NCBI GenBank assembly: GCA_002373325.1
Contig: DFKI01000172.1
Location: forward strand, 15,536-47,587
Direction of reading: 5' to 3'
DNA length: 32,052 nucleotides
Source of the DNA: Treponema sp. UBA3649
GTDB lineage: Bacteria > Spirochaetota > Spirochaetia > Treponematales > Treponemataceae
Shown here one piece after another: positions 18,161-25,825 of this stretch (positions are counted from its first letter, which is position 1; each line of letters starts with the position of its first letter). A model generated the notes under the pieces. It saw nothing but the letters and a program-made list of their open reading frames with translations. It did not search any database and was not told where the DNA came from. The position numbers and the translations under genes are program-made.

Positions 18161-19111
18161 ATGAGCAAGAGCATAAGCGAATCAATAGAAAACAAGGGCG
18201 AAGTACAGGACGAAGCAACTCCTGTCGGCCCAAAGACAGCGCTGGTCTCCATCGTGGGAAGGCCATCCGCCGGAAAATCAACGTTTCTGAACACAGCGAG
18301 CGGTGAAAAAATCAGCATAGTCTCATCAATCCCCCAGACGACAAGGAACGCAATCAGGGGCATAGTGAACACGTCACTCGGACAGCTGGTTTTTGTGGAC
18401 ACGCCGGGACTCCACCTGAGCGAAAAAAAGATGAATCTCAAGCTTACACAGATTGCGTCGGAGAACATAGCGGACAGCGACTCGATTCTCTACATCATCG
18501 ACACGACGCGGGAACACGGTGAGGAGGAGGAGCTGATTTCGAATCTCGTGAGGCCCAACATCCAGAAGCTTGTTGTCGCGCTGAACAAAATCGAGGACGT
18601 AAGGAGCGACGTGGATTCGGCAAAAAAATTCGTCTCCACATTCCTTCCCGAGCTGCCGGAGAAAAGGATTGTGTGCATGAGCGCAAAGGCAGACCAAAAC
18701 GTGAACGACGTGCTCAAGGCTCTTTATGACCTTGCCCCCGAGGGACCGCACCTTTACCCGGAGGAATACTACACGGATCAGGAAGTGGAGTTCAGGATTG
18801 CGGAGATAATCAGGGAGCAGGCAATCAACAGGCTGCAGCAGGAAGTTCCACACGCAATCTACATCAGCGTGGAGGACATGAAGATGGAGAAGCCATCCCT
18901 GCTCAAAGTCCGTGCGTTCATCTGCGTGGAGAGGGAGAGCCAGAAAGGGATAGTGATAGGAAAAGGAGCCTCGATGATCAAGGAAATCAGGATTGAGAGC
19001 ATGAAGGAGTGCCGGAAGATTTTTCCGTACAGGGTTGACCTTGACCTGCGAGTGAAGGTGGACAAGGACTGGCGGCAAAAAGACAAGGTGCTTAATAAAA
19101 TTCTCAGATAG
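18161..19111 (+). CDS. era: GTPase Era
   Basis: A 316-residue Era, the ribosome-associated GTPase that binds the 3' end of 16S rRNA during 30S maturation and is essential in most bacteria. G1 is GRPSAGKST (residues 33-41), G3 DTPG, G4 NKIE (NKxD variant), G5 SAK. The C-terminal KH domain includes GIVIGKGASMIKEIR. About 20 extra charged residues precede the GTPase domain. I chose ATG 18161; a GTG at 18146 is in frame but lies within the -10 region. No ribosome site precedes 18161, fitting a leaderless message. Downstream, 82 bp separate it from fhs. Presence of era argues that this replicon is a chromosome or a chromid, not a dispensable plasmid. Confidence 0.93.
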   Translation: MSKSISESIENKGEVQDEATPVGPKTALVSIVGRPSAGKSTFLNTASGEKISIVSSIPQTTRNAIRGIVNTSLGQLVFVDTPGLHLSEKKMNLKLTQIASENIADSDSILYIIDTTREHGEEEELISNLVRPNIQKLVVALNKIEDVRSDVDSAKKFVSTFLPELPEKRIVCMSAKADQNVNDVLKALYDLAPEGPHLYPEEYYTDQEVEFRIAEIIREQAINRLQQEVPHAIYISVEDMKMEKPSLLKVRAFICVERESQKGIVIGKGASMIKEIRIESMKECRKIFPYRVDLDLRVKVDKDWRQKDKVLNKILR

Positions 19112-19138
19112 GCTACTTTTTTAGACACAAATCAGTAT

Positions 19139-19189
19139 ATTAAAATCTGATGATTAAAATCTGACGATTTTATAATTTCCCGGGAGGAA
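19139..19189 (+). promoter_or_regulatory. fhs upstream region: tandem operator-like repeat, -10 and ribosome site
   Basis: ATTAAAATCTGATG (19139-19152) is followed directly by ATTAAAATCTGACG (19153-19166), a two-copy 14-bp direct repeat. TATAAT follows at 19171-19176, then GGGAGGAAG about 4 nt before the ATG. The leader would be only about 11 nt. The repeat sits where an activator or repressor would bind. Confidence 0.45.
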
Positions 19190-19193
19190 GAAG

Positions 19194-20876
19194 ATGACCG
19201 ACATTGAAATTGCACAGGCGGCGGAACTCATGCCCATAGCTCAGATTGGCGAGAAAATCGGGGCGGGGGAGAAGGACCTTGATTTTTACGGAAAGTACAA
19301 GGCGAAACTCACGTTCGACAAAATGAACGAGCTGATTGAAAGGGCATCCGATCCGGAAAAAAGGGGAAAGCTAATCCTCGTAACGGCCATGACACCTACT
19401 GCCGCGGGTGAGGGAAAATCAACTGTTACAATCGCCTTGGGAGACGGACTCAGGAGAATCGGAAAAAAATCGGTCATAGCGCTCAGGGAGCCATCTCTCG
19501 GCCCATGTTTCGGAATCAAGGGAGGGGCTTGCGGAGGAGGACATGCGCAGGTGGTTCCGATGGAGGACATCAACCTGCATTTCACGGGCGACATACATGC
19601 GATTACGGCTGCGAACAACCTGATTGCGGCCCTGATAGACAATCACATACAGCAGGGAAACTCGCTCGGCATCGATCCCAGGACAGTAACATGGAAAAGA
19701 TGCGTTGACCTGAATGACCGCGCTCTGAGGAACGTAATCGTGGGACTCGGCGGAAGGATTGACGGAGTGCCAAGGGAGTCCCATTTCCAGATTTCGGTCG
19801 CCTCGGAAATAATGGCGATAGTCTGTCTCTCAAAGTCGATAAGCGAGCTGAAGGAAAAAATCTCGCGGATCACAATCGGGGAGACATTCGGAAAGAGACC
19901 CGTGACGTTCGGTGAGCTCAAATGCACAGGTGCAATCGCGGCTCTTCTGAAGGATGCCATAAGGCCAAATCTCGTGCAGACACTTGAGCACACGCCCGCT
20001 TTCGTACACGGAGGTCCTTTCGCCAACATCGCGCACGGATGCAACTCAATCAACGCGACTATGTGCGCACTTGCCTCAGGGGACTATGTTGTAACCGAGG
20101 CTGGATTCGCGGCTGATTTGGGAGCGGAGAAATTCATGGACATCAAGTGCAGGATGGGCGGAATCTCTCCCGACGCTTCAATCATAGTGGCGACGGTGAG
20201 GGCCCTGAAGATGCACGGTGGGGTGGCGAAGCAGGATCTGGGAGCGGAAAATCTTACGGCCCTGGAAAAGGGATTTGAGAACCTCAGGATTCACATTGAG
20301 AACATGAGGAAATTCGGTGTGCCTGTGTCGGTGGCCCTGAACAGATTCGTCTCGGATACAGTCCCGGAGATTGAGCTCGTGAAAAAACTTTGCGCCGAAA
20401 AAGGAGCTGAATGCGTTCTCTGCGAGGGATGGGAGAAAGGAGGAGAGGGAGCTTCGGAACTTGCGAGGACGGTCGTGCGGCTGACAAATGAGAGAAGCTC
20501 TTTCAAGAACATCTATCCGCTGGAAGCTACGGTGGAGGAAAAAATCAACATGCTGGCGAAGGAAATCTACAGGGCGGGATCGGTGGAATTTGACGCGAAG
20601 GCAAGAAAAAAAATCAGGGCGATAGAGTCGGCTGGATTCGGGAACCTTCCGGTCTGCATGGCTAAGACACAGAATTCCATCACGCATGACAAGAACGTGA
20701 CAGGAGCACCCGTGGAGGGATACGCTTTTCCGGTACGTGACGTGCAGCTTTTCAGCGGAGCAGGATTTATCGTGGCTTTTGCGGGAGACATCGTGGACAT
20801 GCCTGGACTTCCGTCCCTTCCGGCTGCGATGAACATTGACGTGGATGACAGGGGAATTATCTCAGGTCTTTTCTGA
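19194..20876 (+). CDS. fhs: Formate-tetrahydrofolate ligase
   Basis: A 560-residue cytoplasmic enzyme of full family length. It joins formate to tetrahydrofolate using ATP to give 10-formyl-THF, feeding one-carbon metabolism and, in acetogens, the Wood-Ljungdahl methyl branch. The ATP-binding loop TPTAAGEGKST is at about 65-75, followed by REPSLGPCFGIKGGACGGG and the conserved GDIHAITAANNL. The ATG at 19194 has GGGAGGAAG just upstream. It is followed by the iteron region rather than other folate genes; no folD or related gene is in the window. The start and end match the family, and nothing appears truncated. Confidence 0.96.
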   Translation: MTDIEIAQAAELMPIAQIGEKIGAGEKDLDFYGKYKAKLTFDKMNELIERASDPEKRGKLILVTAMTPTAAGEGKSTVTIALGDGLRRIGKKSVIALREPSLGPCFGIKGGACGGGHAQVVPMEDINLHFTGDIHAITAANNLIAALIDNHIQQGNSLGIDPRTVTWKRCVDLNDRALRNVIVGLGGRIDGVPRESHFQISVASEIMAIVCLSKSISELKEKISRITIGETFGKRPVTFGELKCTGAIAALLKDAIRPNLVQTLEHTPAFVHGGPFANIAHGCNSINATMCALASGDYVVTEAGFAADLGAEKFMDIKCRMGGISPDASIIVATVRALKMHGGVAKQDLGAENLTALEKGFENLRIHIENMRKFGVPVSVALNRFVSDTVPEIELVKKLCAEKGAECVLCEGWEKGGEGASELARTVVRLTNERSSFKNIYPLEATVEEKINMLAKEIYRAGSVEFDAKARKKIRAIESAGFGNLPVCMAKTQNSITHDKNVTGAPVEGYAFPVRDVQLFSGAGFIVAFAGDIVDMPGLPSLPAAMNIDVDDRGIISGLF

Positions 20877-20996
20877 TATTGTGCAAATTTTCAGACAATG
20901 GCAGGCACAACCAGTGGCGTTTATGAAGATAACGGTTAAATGCTGGTTGACTTGCTTTTGAAAGGGTTGAGCTCAGGTGACAAATGATTGTGCAAT

Positions 20997-21595
20997 GTGT
21001 ACGGAATTCCAATCATGGCTGTGTACAGAATTCCAAAAGTGAGGAAACCCTTTTAAATTTTTAAATATTTTAAATTTTACCGATTGTAAGTCCTTTAGCA
21101 GTAAGGAAATAGAGAGGTGGCGGTGTACTGAATTCCAAGAATTTGTGTACTGAATTCCACGTTCTTGTGTACTGATCTCCAGCTCAGGGTGTACGGAATT
21201 CCATGCAGGAGGGAAGAAATGGGATGGCTGATGGAGCTGATTTTTGAGGAAAGAGGACCGTCAGCTTGTGATATAATCTCTTGTAACATAATGATTTACA
21301 GAACTTATGAAGGACCGCGGAAGGCGGCTCGGGCAATGTGTACGGAATTCCAAATCAAGGGCGGGGAGAATCCGGAAAAGGAATGGAAAAAATCATGAAT
21401 TTTTTTGAAAAAAAATTTCTGGAAGCAAAATCTTGGAATTCCGTACACAAAAAAGGACTTTTCTTGGAATTTGGTACACATGAATGGAGATATTGGAGAA
21501 AAATTCGGTCAGATTCCTTGGAATTTCGTACACATACAAGCGGAATTCTTGGAATTCGGTACACATAGGGACGGTCTTTTTGGAATTCCGTACAC
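20997..21595. repeat. Twelve 15-bp iterons of a Rep_3-type origin
   Basis: Consensus GTGTAC(G/T)GAATTCCA. Forward copies: 20997, 21021, 21123, 21145, 21167, 21189, 21338. Inverted copies: 21434, 21465, 21519, 21550, 21581 (start of each 15-mer). Copies 21123-21189 are spaced exactly 22 bp; the inverted ones are mostly spaced 31 bp, so they face the same side of the helix. Most copies are exact or have one or two changes, and the core GGAATTCC is itself a palindrome. The array ends just before the rep promoter. This is the expected layout of initiator binding sites in iteron plasmids. Confidence 0.88.
21051..21079. other. Uninterrupted A/T tract, candidate DNA unwinding element
   Basis: Twenty-nine consecutive A/T bases with repeated TTTAAA/TTTTAAATTT words, lying between the second and third iterons. 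Iteron origins need an easily melted tract beside the initiator sites; the position fits. No clear DnaA box was found next to it. Confidence 0.5.
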
Positions 21596-21596
21596 C

Positions 21597-21646
21597 TTGA
21601 CAGATGCGAAAAGCTACGTGTACAATGCCATGTAAGAAAGTACACG
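21597..21646 (+). promoter_or_regulatory. rep promoter with overlapping inverted-repeat operator
   Basis: TTGACA (21597-21602), 18-bp spacer, TACAAT (21621-21626). CGTGTAC (21617-21623) and GTACACG (21640-21646) form a 7-bp inverted repeat over the -10 and start site, made of the same GTGTAC half as the iterons. This is typical of initiator autorepression by a Rep dimer. The last iteron ends 1 bp before the -35. Confidence 0.65.
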
Positions 21647-21665
21647 TTTGGGCAGAGGTATCGAA

Positions 21666-22613
21666 ATGAAAAAGGAAGTGTCAGTGAGGGCCGCCGCAAC
21701 ACTGCCGGTTGAGTACGCGGAGAAAAATTCAATCGCGCGCGGAGTATGGGCCTGCTCCCCGTCAACATACAAAATCATCAGCCTGGCATGCTCGCTTCTG
21801 AGCAACGGAAAGACTCAGGACGGCTACTGGGTTGAATTCTCCATGCCGGGACTCATAAAGGCTCTCGGAATCAAGGACGGGACAGCTACGAGGGCTCTCT
21901 ACGACAAGTCTATAAAGGACGCGTTCGGCTCGTGCATCGAGTATGAGATAACCGGAAAGGACGGCGGAAAGGGATGGGTGCGCCACCACTGGTTCACCGA
22001 CATGCTCTACAGCTACGACTGGGGAATCTGCAAGTTCAAGTTCAACGACACCCTTGCGGGCTACATACTCTCCAACGATCCGTTCTTCAAGAAAAACCTG
22101 GAGGAAATCAGCCAGTTCAAGAGCTCATACGCAATCTCCTACTACACCATCGCGAAGTCATGGTCGGGGATGGCGGGAAAAAAAGGAAACAGGCCGGGAG
22201 AGTGGTTCTTCGAATATTCGGTGGACGGTCTCAGGAAAGTCCTTGCCATAAAAAAGGACGAGTATCTTGACGTGAGGAATTTCCACCGACGATGCATTGA
22301 CCTGCCGCTGAAGGAGGTGAACGAGAGGGGATTCGGATTCACGATTCAGGTAGAGAAGGTGAAGTCCGGGAACAAAATCGTGGTCTACCGCTTCCATTGC
22401 AAGGAGAACGGGAGAACCGACGTTGCTAGGGATGACGTGCAGCTTTCTGACTACACGCTGATTACCAGGCACAGGGAGCGTTACGCCGAGCTTCTTGACG
22501 AGGAGCCGGAGCCGGAGCCAGCTTATCCGGGACAGGAGATTGACGCGGAGTGGAGCGAGAACATAAGGAAATCCAACGCGCTGGACAAGCTGAAGGCGGA
22601 GCTCAAGGTGTGA
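21666..22613 (+). CDS. rep: Rep_3-family (RepB/RepA-type) replication initiator
   Basis: A 315-residue replication initiator of the two-winged-helix family used by iteron plasmids. The first winged helix is at about 15-150. The second has family markers SYAISYYTIAKSW, VDGLRKVLAI and a YLDVRNFHRRCID...LKEVN helix, followed by the beta wing. It would bind the upstream iterons, melt the A/T tract and repress its own promoter through the inverted repeat. The ATG at 21666 has GAGG 7 nt upstream; the frame opens at a TTG (21648) without one. Codon use and GC resemble the chromosomal neighbours and not the AT-rich Argonaute gene behind it, so it has been resident for some time. The C-terminus has an acidic EEPEPEPA stretch. 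Confidence 0.85.
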   Translation: MKKEVSVRAAATLPVEYAEKNSIARGVWACSPSTYKIISLACSLLSNGKTQDGYWVEFSMPGLIKALGIKDGTATRALYDKSIKDAFGSCIEYEITGKDGGKGWVRHHWFTDMLYSYDWGICKFKFNDTLAGYILSNDPFFKKNLEEISQFKSSYAISYYTIAKSWSGMAGKKGNRPGEWFFEYSVDGLRKVLAIKKDEYLDVRNFHRRCIDLPLKEVNERGFGFTIQVEKVKSGNKIVVYRFHCKENGRTDVARDDVQLSDYTLITRHRERYAELLDEEPEPEPAYPGQEIDAEWSENIRKSNALDKLKAELKV

Positions 22614-22662
22614 GATTTTGTTGAGTGAAGAATGGGGTGTGCAGGATTTGCAACAGGATTGA

Positions 22663-22896
22663 GTTGAAAAGATTTTACTTCTTGATAATGATATACTGGT
22701 TGTAAAATCTTCACAAAACGATGAATTGTTAATTGTAAAGGGTAGTTGGAAAAAAGTTGCAGAGCAGACATATAAAATATATTGGAATAAGAACAACAGG
22801 AATAAATATGATATTTTGAAAGAAACTAAACTATATCAAAATGCAAGTGAAAGTAATAGTTCAGTTCCAGTAAATTTATATATTTGTAGGTATTGA
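22663..22896 (+). pseudogene. C-terminal fragment of an unknown AT-rich gene
   Basis: A 77-codon frame with no start codon: the codon before it is a stop and no ribosome site exists. Its translation is protein-like (for example DELLIVKGSWKKVAEQTYKIYW) and its base composition is as AT-rich as the Argonaute gene behind it. I read it as the tail of a gene brought in and truncated together with the Argonaute. No family recognised. Confidence 0.35.
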
Positions 22897-22927
22897 ATGT
22901 TTTAACAAAATTTTATAACTCTATAAG

Positions 22928-22980
22928 TTGTTTTAATCTGAGCGAAACATTATTTTATCAATCAATTTGGTTGTTAACAA
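22928..22980 (+). promoter_or_regulatory. Probable promoter and palindrome upstream of the Argonaute gene
   Basis: TTGTTT (22928-22933), 17-bp spacer, TATTTT (22951-22956). The perfect palindrome TTGTTAACAA (22971-22980) lies between it and the GGAG that precedes the ATG at 22993. AT-rich DNA gives many chance promoters, so this is modest evidence. Confidence 0.35.
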
Positions 22981-22992
22981 TTGGAGAAATAA

Positions 22993-25197
22993 ATGGAAAA
23001 ACTAAAACTTGAAATATTTGAATCAAACAATCCTATCACGCCTGTATATTTTTATATTTATAAGGTAATTCGAAAAGAACAAGATTTACCAATTCAGCAA
23101 TTTATGCGAAGTGCAGCAGGTAAGATTTCTTATCGTTTATCAATTCCTGCTTTCACTGATGATAAAAGACTTTATTCGTTAGTTAAATTAAACCCGTTGG
23201 ATGTTGATGATTCTTTTACAGTTGAGTTTGAAGAGGAACAATTATTACCTATAAAAGATAATAGAGGAATCTACGCAGATTTGGCAGATTACTACATTAA
23301 AGAAAATTTAAGAAAAGTCAAATTCGCGGAAAAATATAAAAAGTATAAGATTACAAAAAATGTTACGTCTGCTTGTATATATGAAATTAATAAACCGTTA
23401 TCTTCGGATGATAAACAGTTTAGATTGAGAAGAGAATATATGTACAAAATTGAAGTATCAGATGAAAACAAACTTTTGCTTTGGATAAATATTCGTTCAG
23501 AATTTGAAACTAAAAAAAATATATATGATTTTATTTGTGAAAATAAAAATGTAATTGGAACTAAGGTTATAAATACTTGGGGAAAGTTTGGTGAGACAGG
23601 AGTTATAACTGCAATTGGGCCAGAAACGGTTTCTCAAGATTTGCCTAATTTCAAATCATTAAAGCAATATATGATTGAAACAAAGCAAGAGGGTAAAATA
23701 ACCAACTGTAATGATAATTCTCCTGTTGTTCATGTAAGAATGAAGAATGGAACAGATATTTGTTATTATCCACAAGCTTTGCAACCTATCGTAACATTAG
23801 AAAAAATTGCTAATGAAAATCCTGCATTCTCAAAACAGATTGAAAAATATACAAAACTTGATATGGAAACAAGACAAAAAATTGCCCAGTCTTTTATTCA
23901 AGATATTGGTCAATTAAATGGGCTTGCAGATATATCCTTTAATCCGTTGTATATAGATCCTGGGAAGATAGGGTTTTCCGAGAAAAAATATATCCTGCCG
24001 AAAATAATTTGCGGAAACAATAAAAAAATAGATTATAACAAATTATCGTCTGTATTCAGTAATGGTTTTTATAAACAACCAAAAGAACCTGTAAAATTTG
24101 CTTATTTTTATCCGAAAGGTAAAAAGCAATTAATGAGAAACTTTGCTATTTCTTTAACAGATTTTTTACAAAAAGGTTCTTTATTTGGAGATACTAAATA
24201 TTTAAGTAAAAATTTAATGTTATCAGAACTGAAAGCTGTACACAATCAAGAATATGAACTTGGAGATACAACAAATTATAAAAAACTTGTTCGCTTTGTT
24301 TCTGATTCTTATTCTTTTGATGTAGCAGTTGTTCTTGTTCCTACAGAAGAAGATGAATCTAATCCATATAGCACGTTCAAAACATCATGGGCAGAAAAGA
24401 ATATTCCTTCCCAGATGATAAGCATTAAGACTGCAAAGATGTTTGAAAACAAGGATAAGAATGCCGTTTGGTTTATGCAAAATATTGCGCTAGGAATATT
24501 TGCTAAAGCTGGAGGAATACCTTGGATTGTTGAAGACGTTTCTGGTGATATCGATTGTTTTGTTGGAATTGATGTTGCAACCTTAGAAAAAGGAATTCAT
24601 TATCCTACATGCGCTACTGTTTTTGATAAGAATGGGCGCCCTATTAGTTTTTATAAACCTAAAAATGCACAGAGGGGTGAAAAAATTAATCAGGATATTC
24701 TGCAAGAAATCTTTGATGAAGTTATTCTAGGTTATGAAGAAACTACGGGAGAAAAAATAAAGAAGCTTGTGATTCATAGAGATGGTTTTAGTAATGAAGA
24801 TGCAGTTTGGTATCAAAATTATTTTGGTAAAAAAGGGATCAATTATTCTGTAATAGAAGTTAAGAAATTTTATTTTTCAAAATTGTTGCGCGAAGAAAAT
24901 GGAATCGCAAAAAATCCGCAATGTGGAGATTGCTTGGTAAATGACACAGAAGCATTCATTGTAACAACAGATATCAAAGATGGAAGGGCATCTCCAAGAC
25001 CATTACATATAAAGAAGCAGGTTGGAAATTTGCCAATGGATATTATTTTGCAGCAAATATTGGCATTATCTTGCATGCATTTTGGAGCAACCAAAAAATC
25101 TCGTTTACCAGTAACGACTTTCTATGCAGATAAAATATGCAAAAATATTAATTATGTTCCAGAAGGAAAATTTGGAAATAGGTTGTTTTTCTTATGA
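22993..25197 (+). CDS. ago: Long prokaryotic Argonaute with intact DEDD catalytic tetrad
   Basis: A 734-residue long pAgo, close in length to the Clostridium butyricum and Thermus enzymes. The PIWI domain holds Asp527 (GIDVAT), Glu563 (QRGEKI), Asp597 (IHRDG) and Asp713 (YADKI). The spacings 36, 70 and 186 from the first Asp equal those I recall for CbAgo (541, 577, 611, 727), so it should be an active guide-directed nuclease, probably DNA-guided and DNA-cutting. The MID region has SQMISIK and GIFAKAGGIPW, the conserved Gln and Lys that hold the guide 5' phosphate. The N and PAZ part (about 1-300) is diverged. GGAG precedes the ATG at 22993. The gene is far more AT-rich than its neighbours (TTA, ATA, AAA codons), indicating recent transfer. 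It stands alone behind a replication initiator, with no helicase, cas or nuclease partner beside it. Confidence 0.9.
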   Translation: MEKLKLEIFESNNPITPVYFYIYKVIRKEQDLPIQQFMRSAAGKISYRLSIPAFTDDKRLYSLVKLNPLDVDDSFTVEFEEEQLLPIKDNRGIYADLADYYIKENLRKVKFAEKYKKYKITKNVTSACIYEINKPLSSDDKQFRLRREYMYKIEVSDENKLLLWINIRSEFETKKNIYDFICENKNVIGTKVINTWGKFGETGVITAIGPETVSQDLPNFKSLKQYMIETKQEGKITNCNDNSPVVHVRMKNGTDICYYPQALQPIVTLEKIANENPAFSKQIEKYTKLDMETRQKIAQSFIQDIGQLNGLADISFNPLYIDPGKIGFSEKKYILPKIICGNNKKIDYNKLSSVFSNGFYKQPKEPVKFAYFYPKGKKQLMRNFAISLTDFLQKGSLFGDTKYLSKNLMLSELKAVHNQEYELGDTTNYKKLVRFVSDSYSFDVAVVLVPTEEDESNPYSTFKTSWAEKNIPSQMISIKTAKMFENKDKNAVWFMQNIALGIFAKAGGIPWIVEDVSGDIDCFVGIDVATLEKGIHYPTCATVFDKNGRPISFYKPKNAQRGEKINQDILQEIFDEVILGYEETTGEKIKKLVIHRDGFSNEDAVWYQNYFGKKGINYSVIEVKKFYFSKLLREENGIAKNPQCGDCLVNDTEAFIVTTDIKDGRASPRPLHIKKQVGNLPMDIILQQILALSCMHFGATKKSRLPVTTFYADKICKNINYVPEGKFGNRLFFL

Positions 25198-25253
25198 TAA
25201 AAGACTTTTAAATTTAGCAAATTTGAAATACTATTTGATTGATTGTTGAGTTT

Positions 25254-25373
25254 CTAACAATTAAGTGCAAATTGGCGTAAGCGAGGTTCCTCATCACAAA
25301 AACATCTGCACGACCGAAGGGAGGAAGCCGTTTTTGTGATGAGGGTTCCCGCTGAGAGCCAATTTTGTTACGT
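25254..25373. repeat. Large nested inverted repeat downstream of the Argonaute gene (attC-like layout)
   Basis: Outer TAACA...TGTTA, then AAATTGGC (25269-25276)/GCCAATTT (25358-25365), then AGCG (25280-25283)/CGCT (25350-25353), then a perfect 15-bp stem CCTCATCACAAAAAC (25289-25303)/GTTTTTGTGATGAGG (25330-25344) with a 26-nt loop. The size and nesting resemble an integron attC site, and the left end TCTAACAATT recalls attC R'' cores, but the right core GTTACGT departs from GTTRRRY. It may instead be a mobile-element end or a structured terminator. Confidence 0.55.
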
Positions 25374-25430
25374 GGGGTATTAAACTCTAAATTGAATCTA
25401 GTGAAAATATAATGAGGAAAGGATTTCATT

Positions 25431-25769
25431 ATGAGAAAAGCTTTGTTTAAGATTATTTGGTTTTCATTTCCGTTGACTAAGCTTGTTTATGCATATCTTG
25501 CATATACGCAAAACAAGGGGATAAACAACTCATTTGAATTGACGACCATTTTATTAATGGCCGTGGGTATCATCACATGCTTGATCAGCATAATTCTTTC
25601 GGGGAAAATCTATCAAAAGAGTTTTTATGAGGGCAAAATAGTATCGACATTCTTTGGAAACGCTGTGTCCGGCAAGGATTCCTCCGGCGAAACCATAATC
25701 TTCAATCTTTTTTCCATGCTGCTGGGACTTGCGGAGTGTTCGGCCTTATTTGGATTCATACAATTTTGA
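25431..25769 (+). CDS. Small membrane protein of unknown function
   Basis: A 112-residue hydrophobic protein with about three membrane segments: roughly residues 6-26, 36-58 and 88-110. Between the last two is a polar GKIYQKSFYEGK to NAVSGKDSSGE linker. The last segment (MLLGLAECSALFGFIQF) faintly recalls an ATP synthase c-subunit helix, but there is no matching context and I would not call it one. The ATG at 25431 follows GAGGAAAGGA at a usable distance, and TATAAT lies at 25408-25413. Its base composition lies between the AT-rich Argonaute island and the GC-richer genes to the right, so it may mark the island edge. No family recognised. Confidence 0.6.
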   Translation: MRKALFKIIWFSFPLTKLVYAYLAYTQNKGINNSFELTTILLMAVGIITCLISIILSGKIYQKSFYEGKIVSTFFGNAVSGKDSSGETIIFNLFSMLLGLAECSALFGFIQF

Positions 25770-25825
25770 TTTGGGGCAGAAGGTGCTTTAAGTGCGGAAT
25801 CCTCCTGCCTCAATTTTCGGCCCTT

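Noticed and set aside
25431..25769. ATP synthase c-subunit-like protein
   Set aside because: Only a faint likeness of the last helix; there are three membrane segments and no ATP synthase genes nearby.
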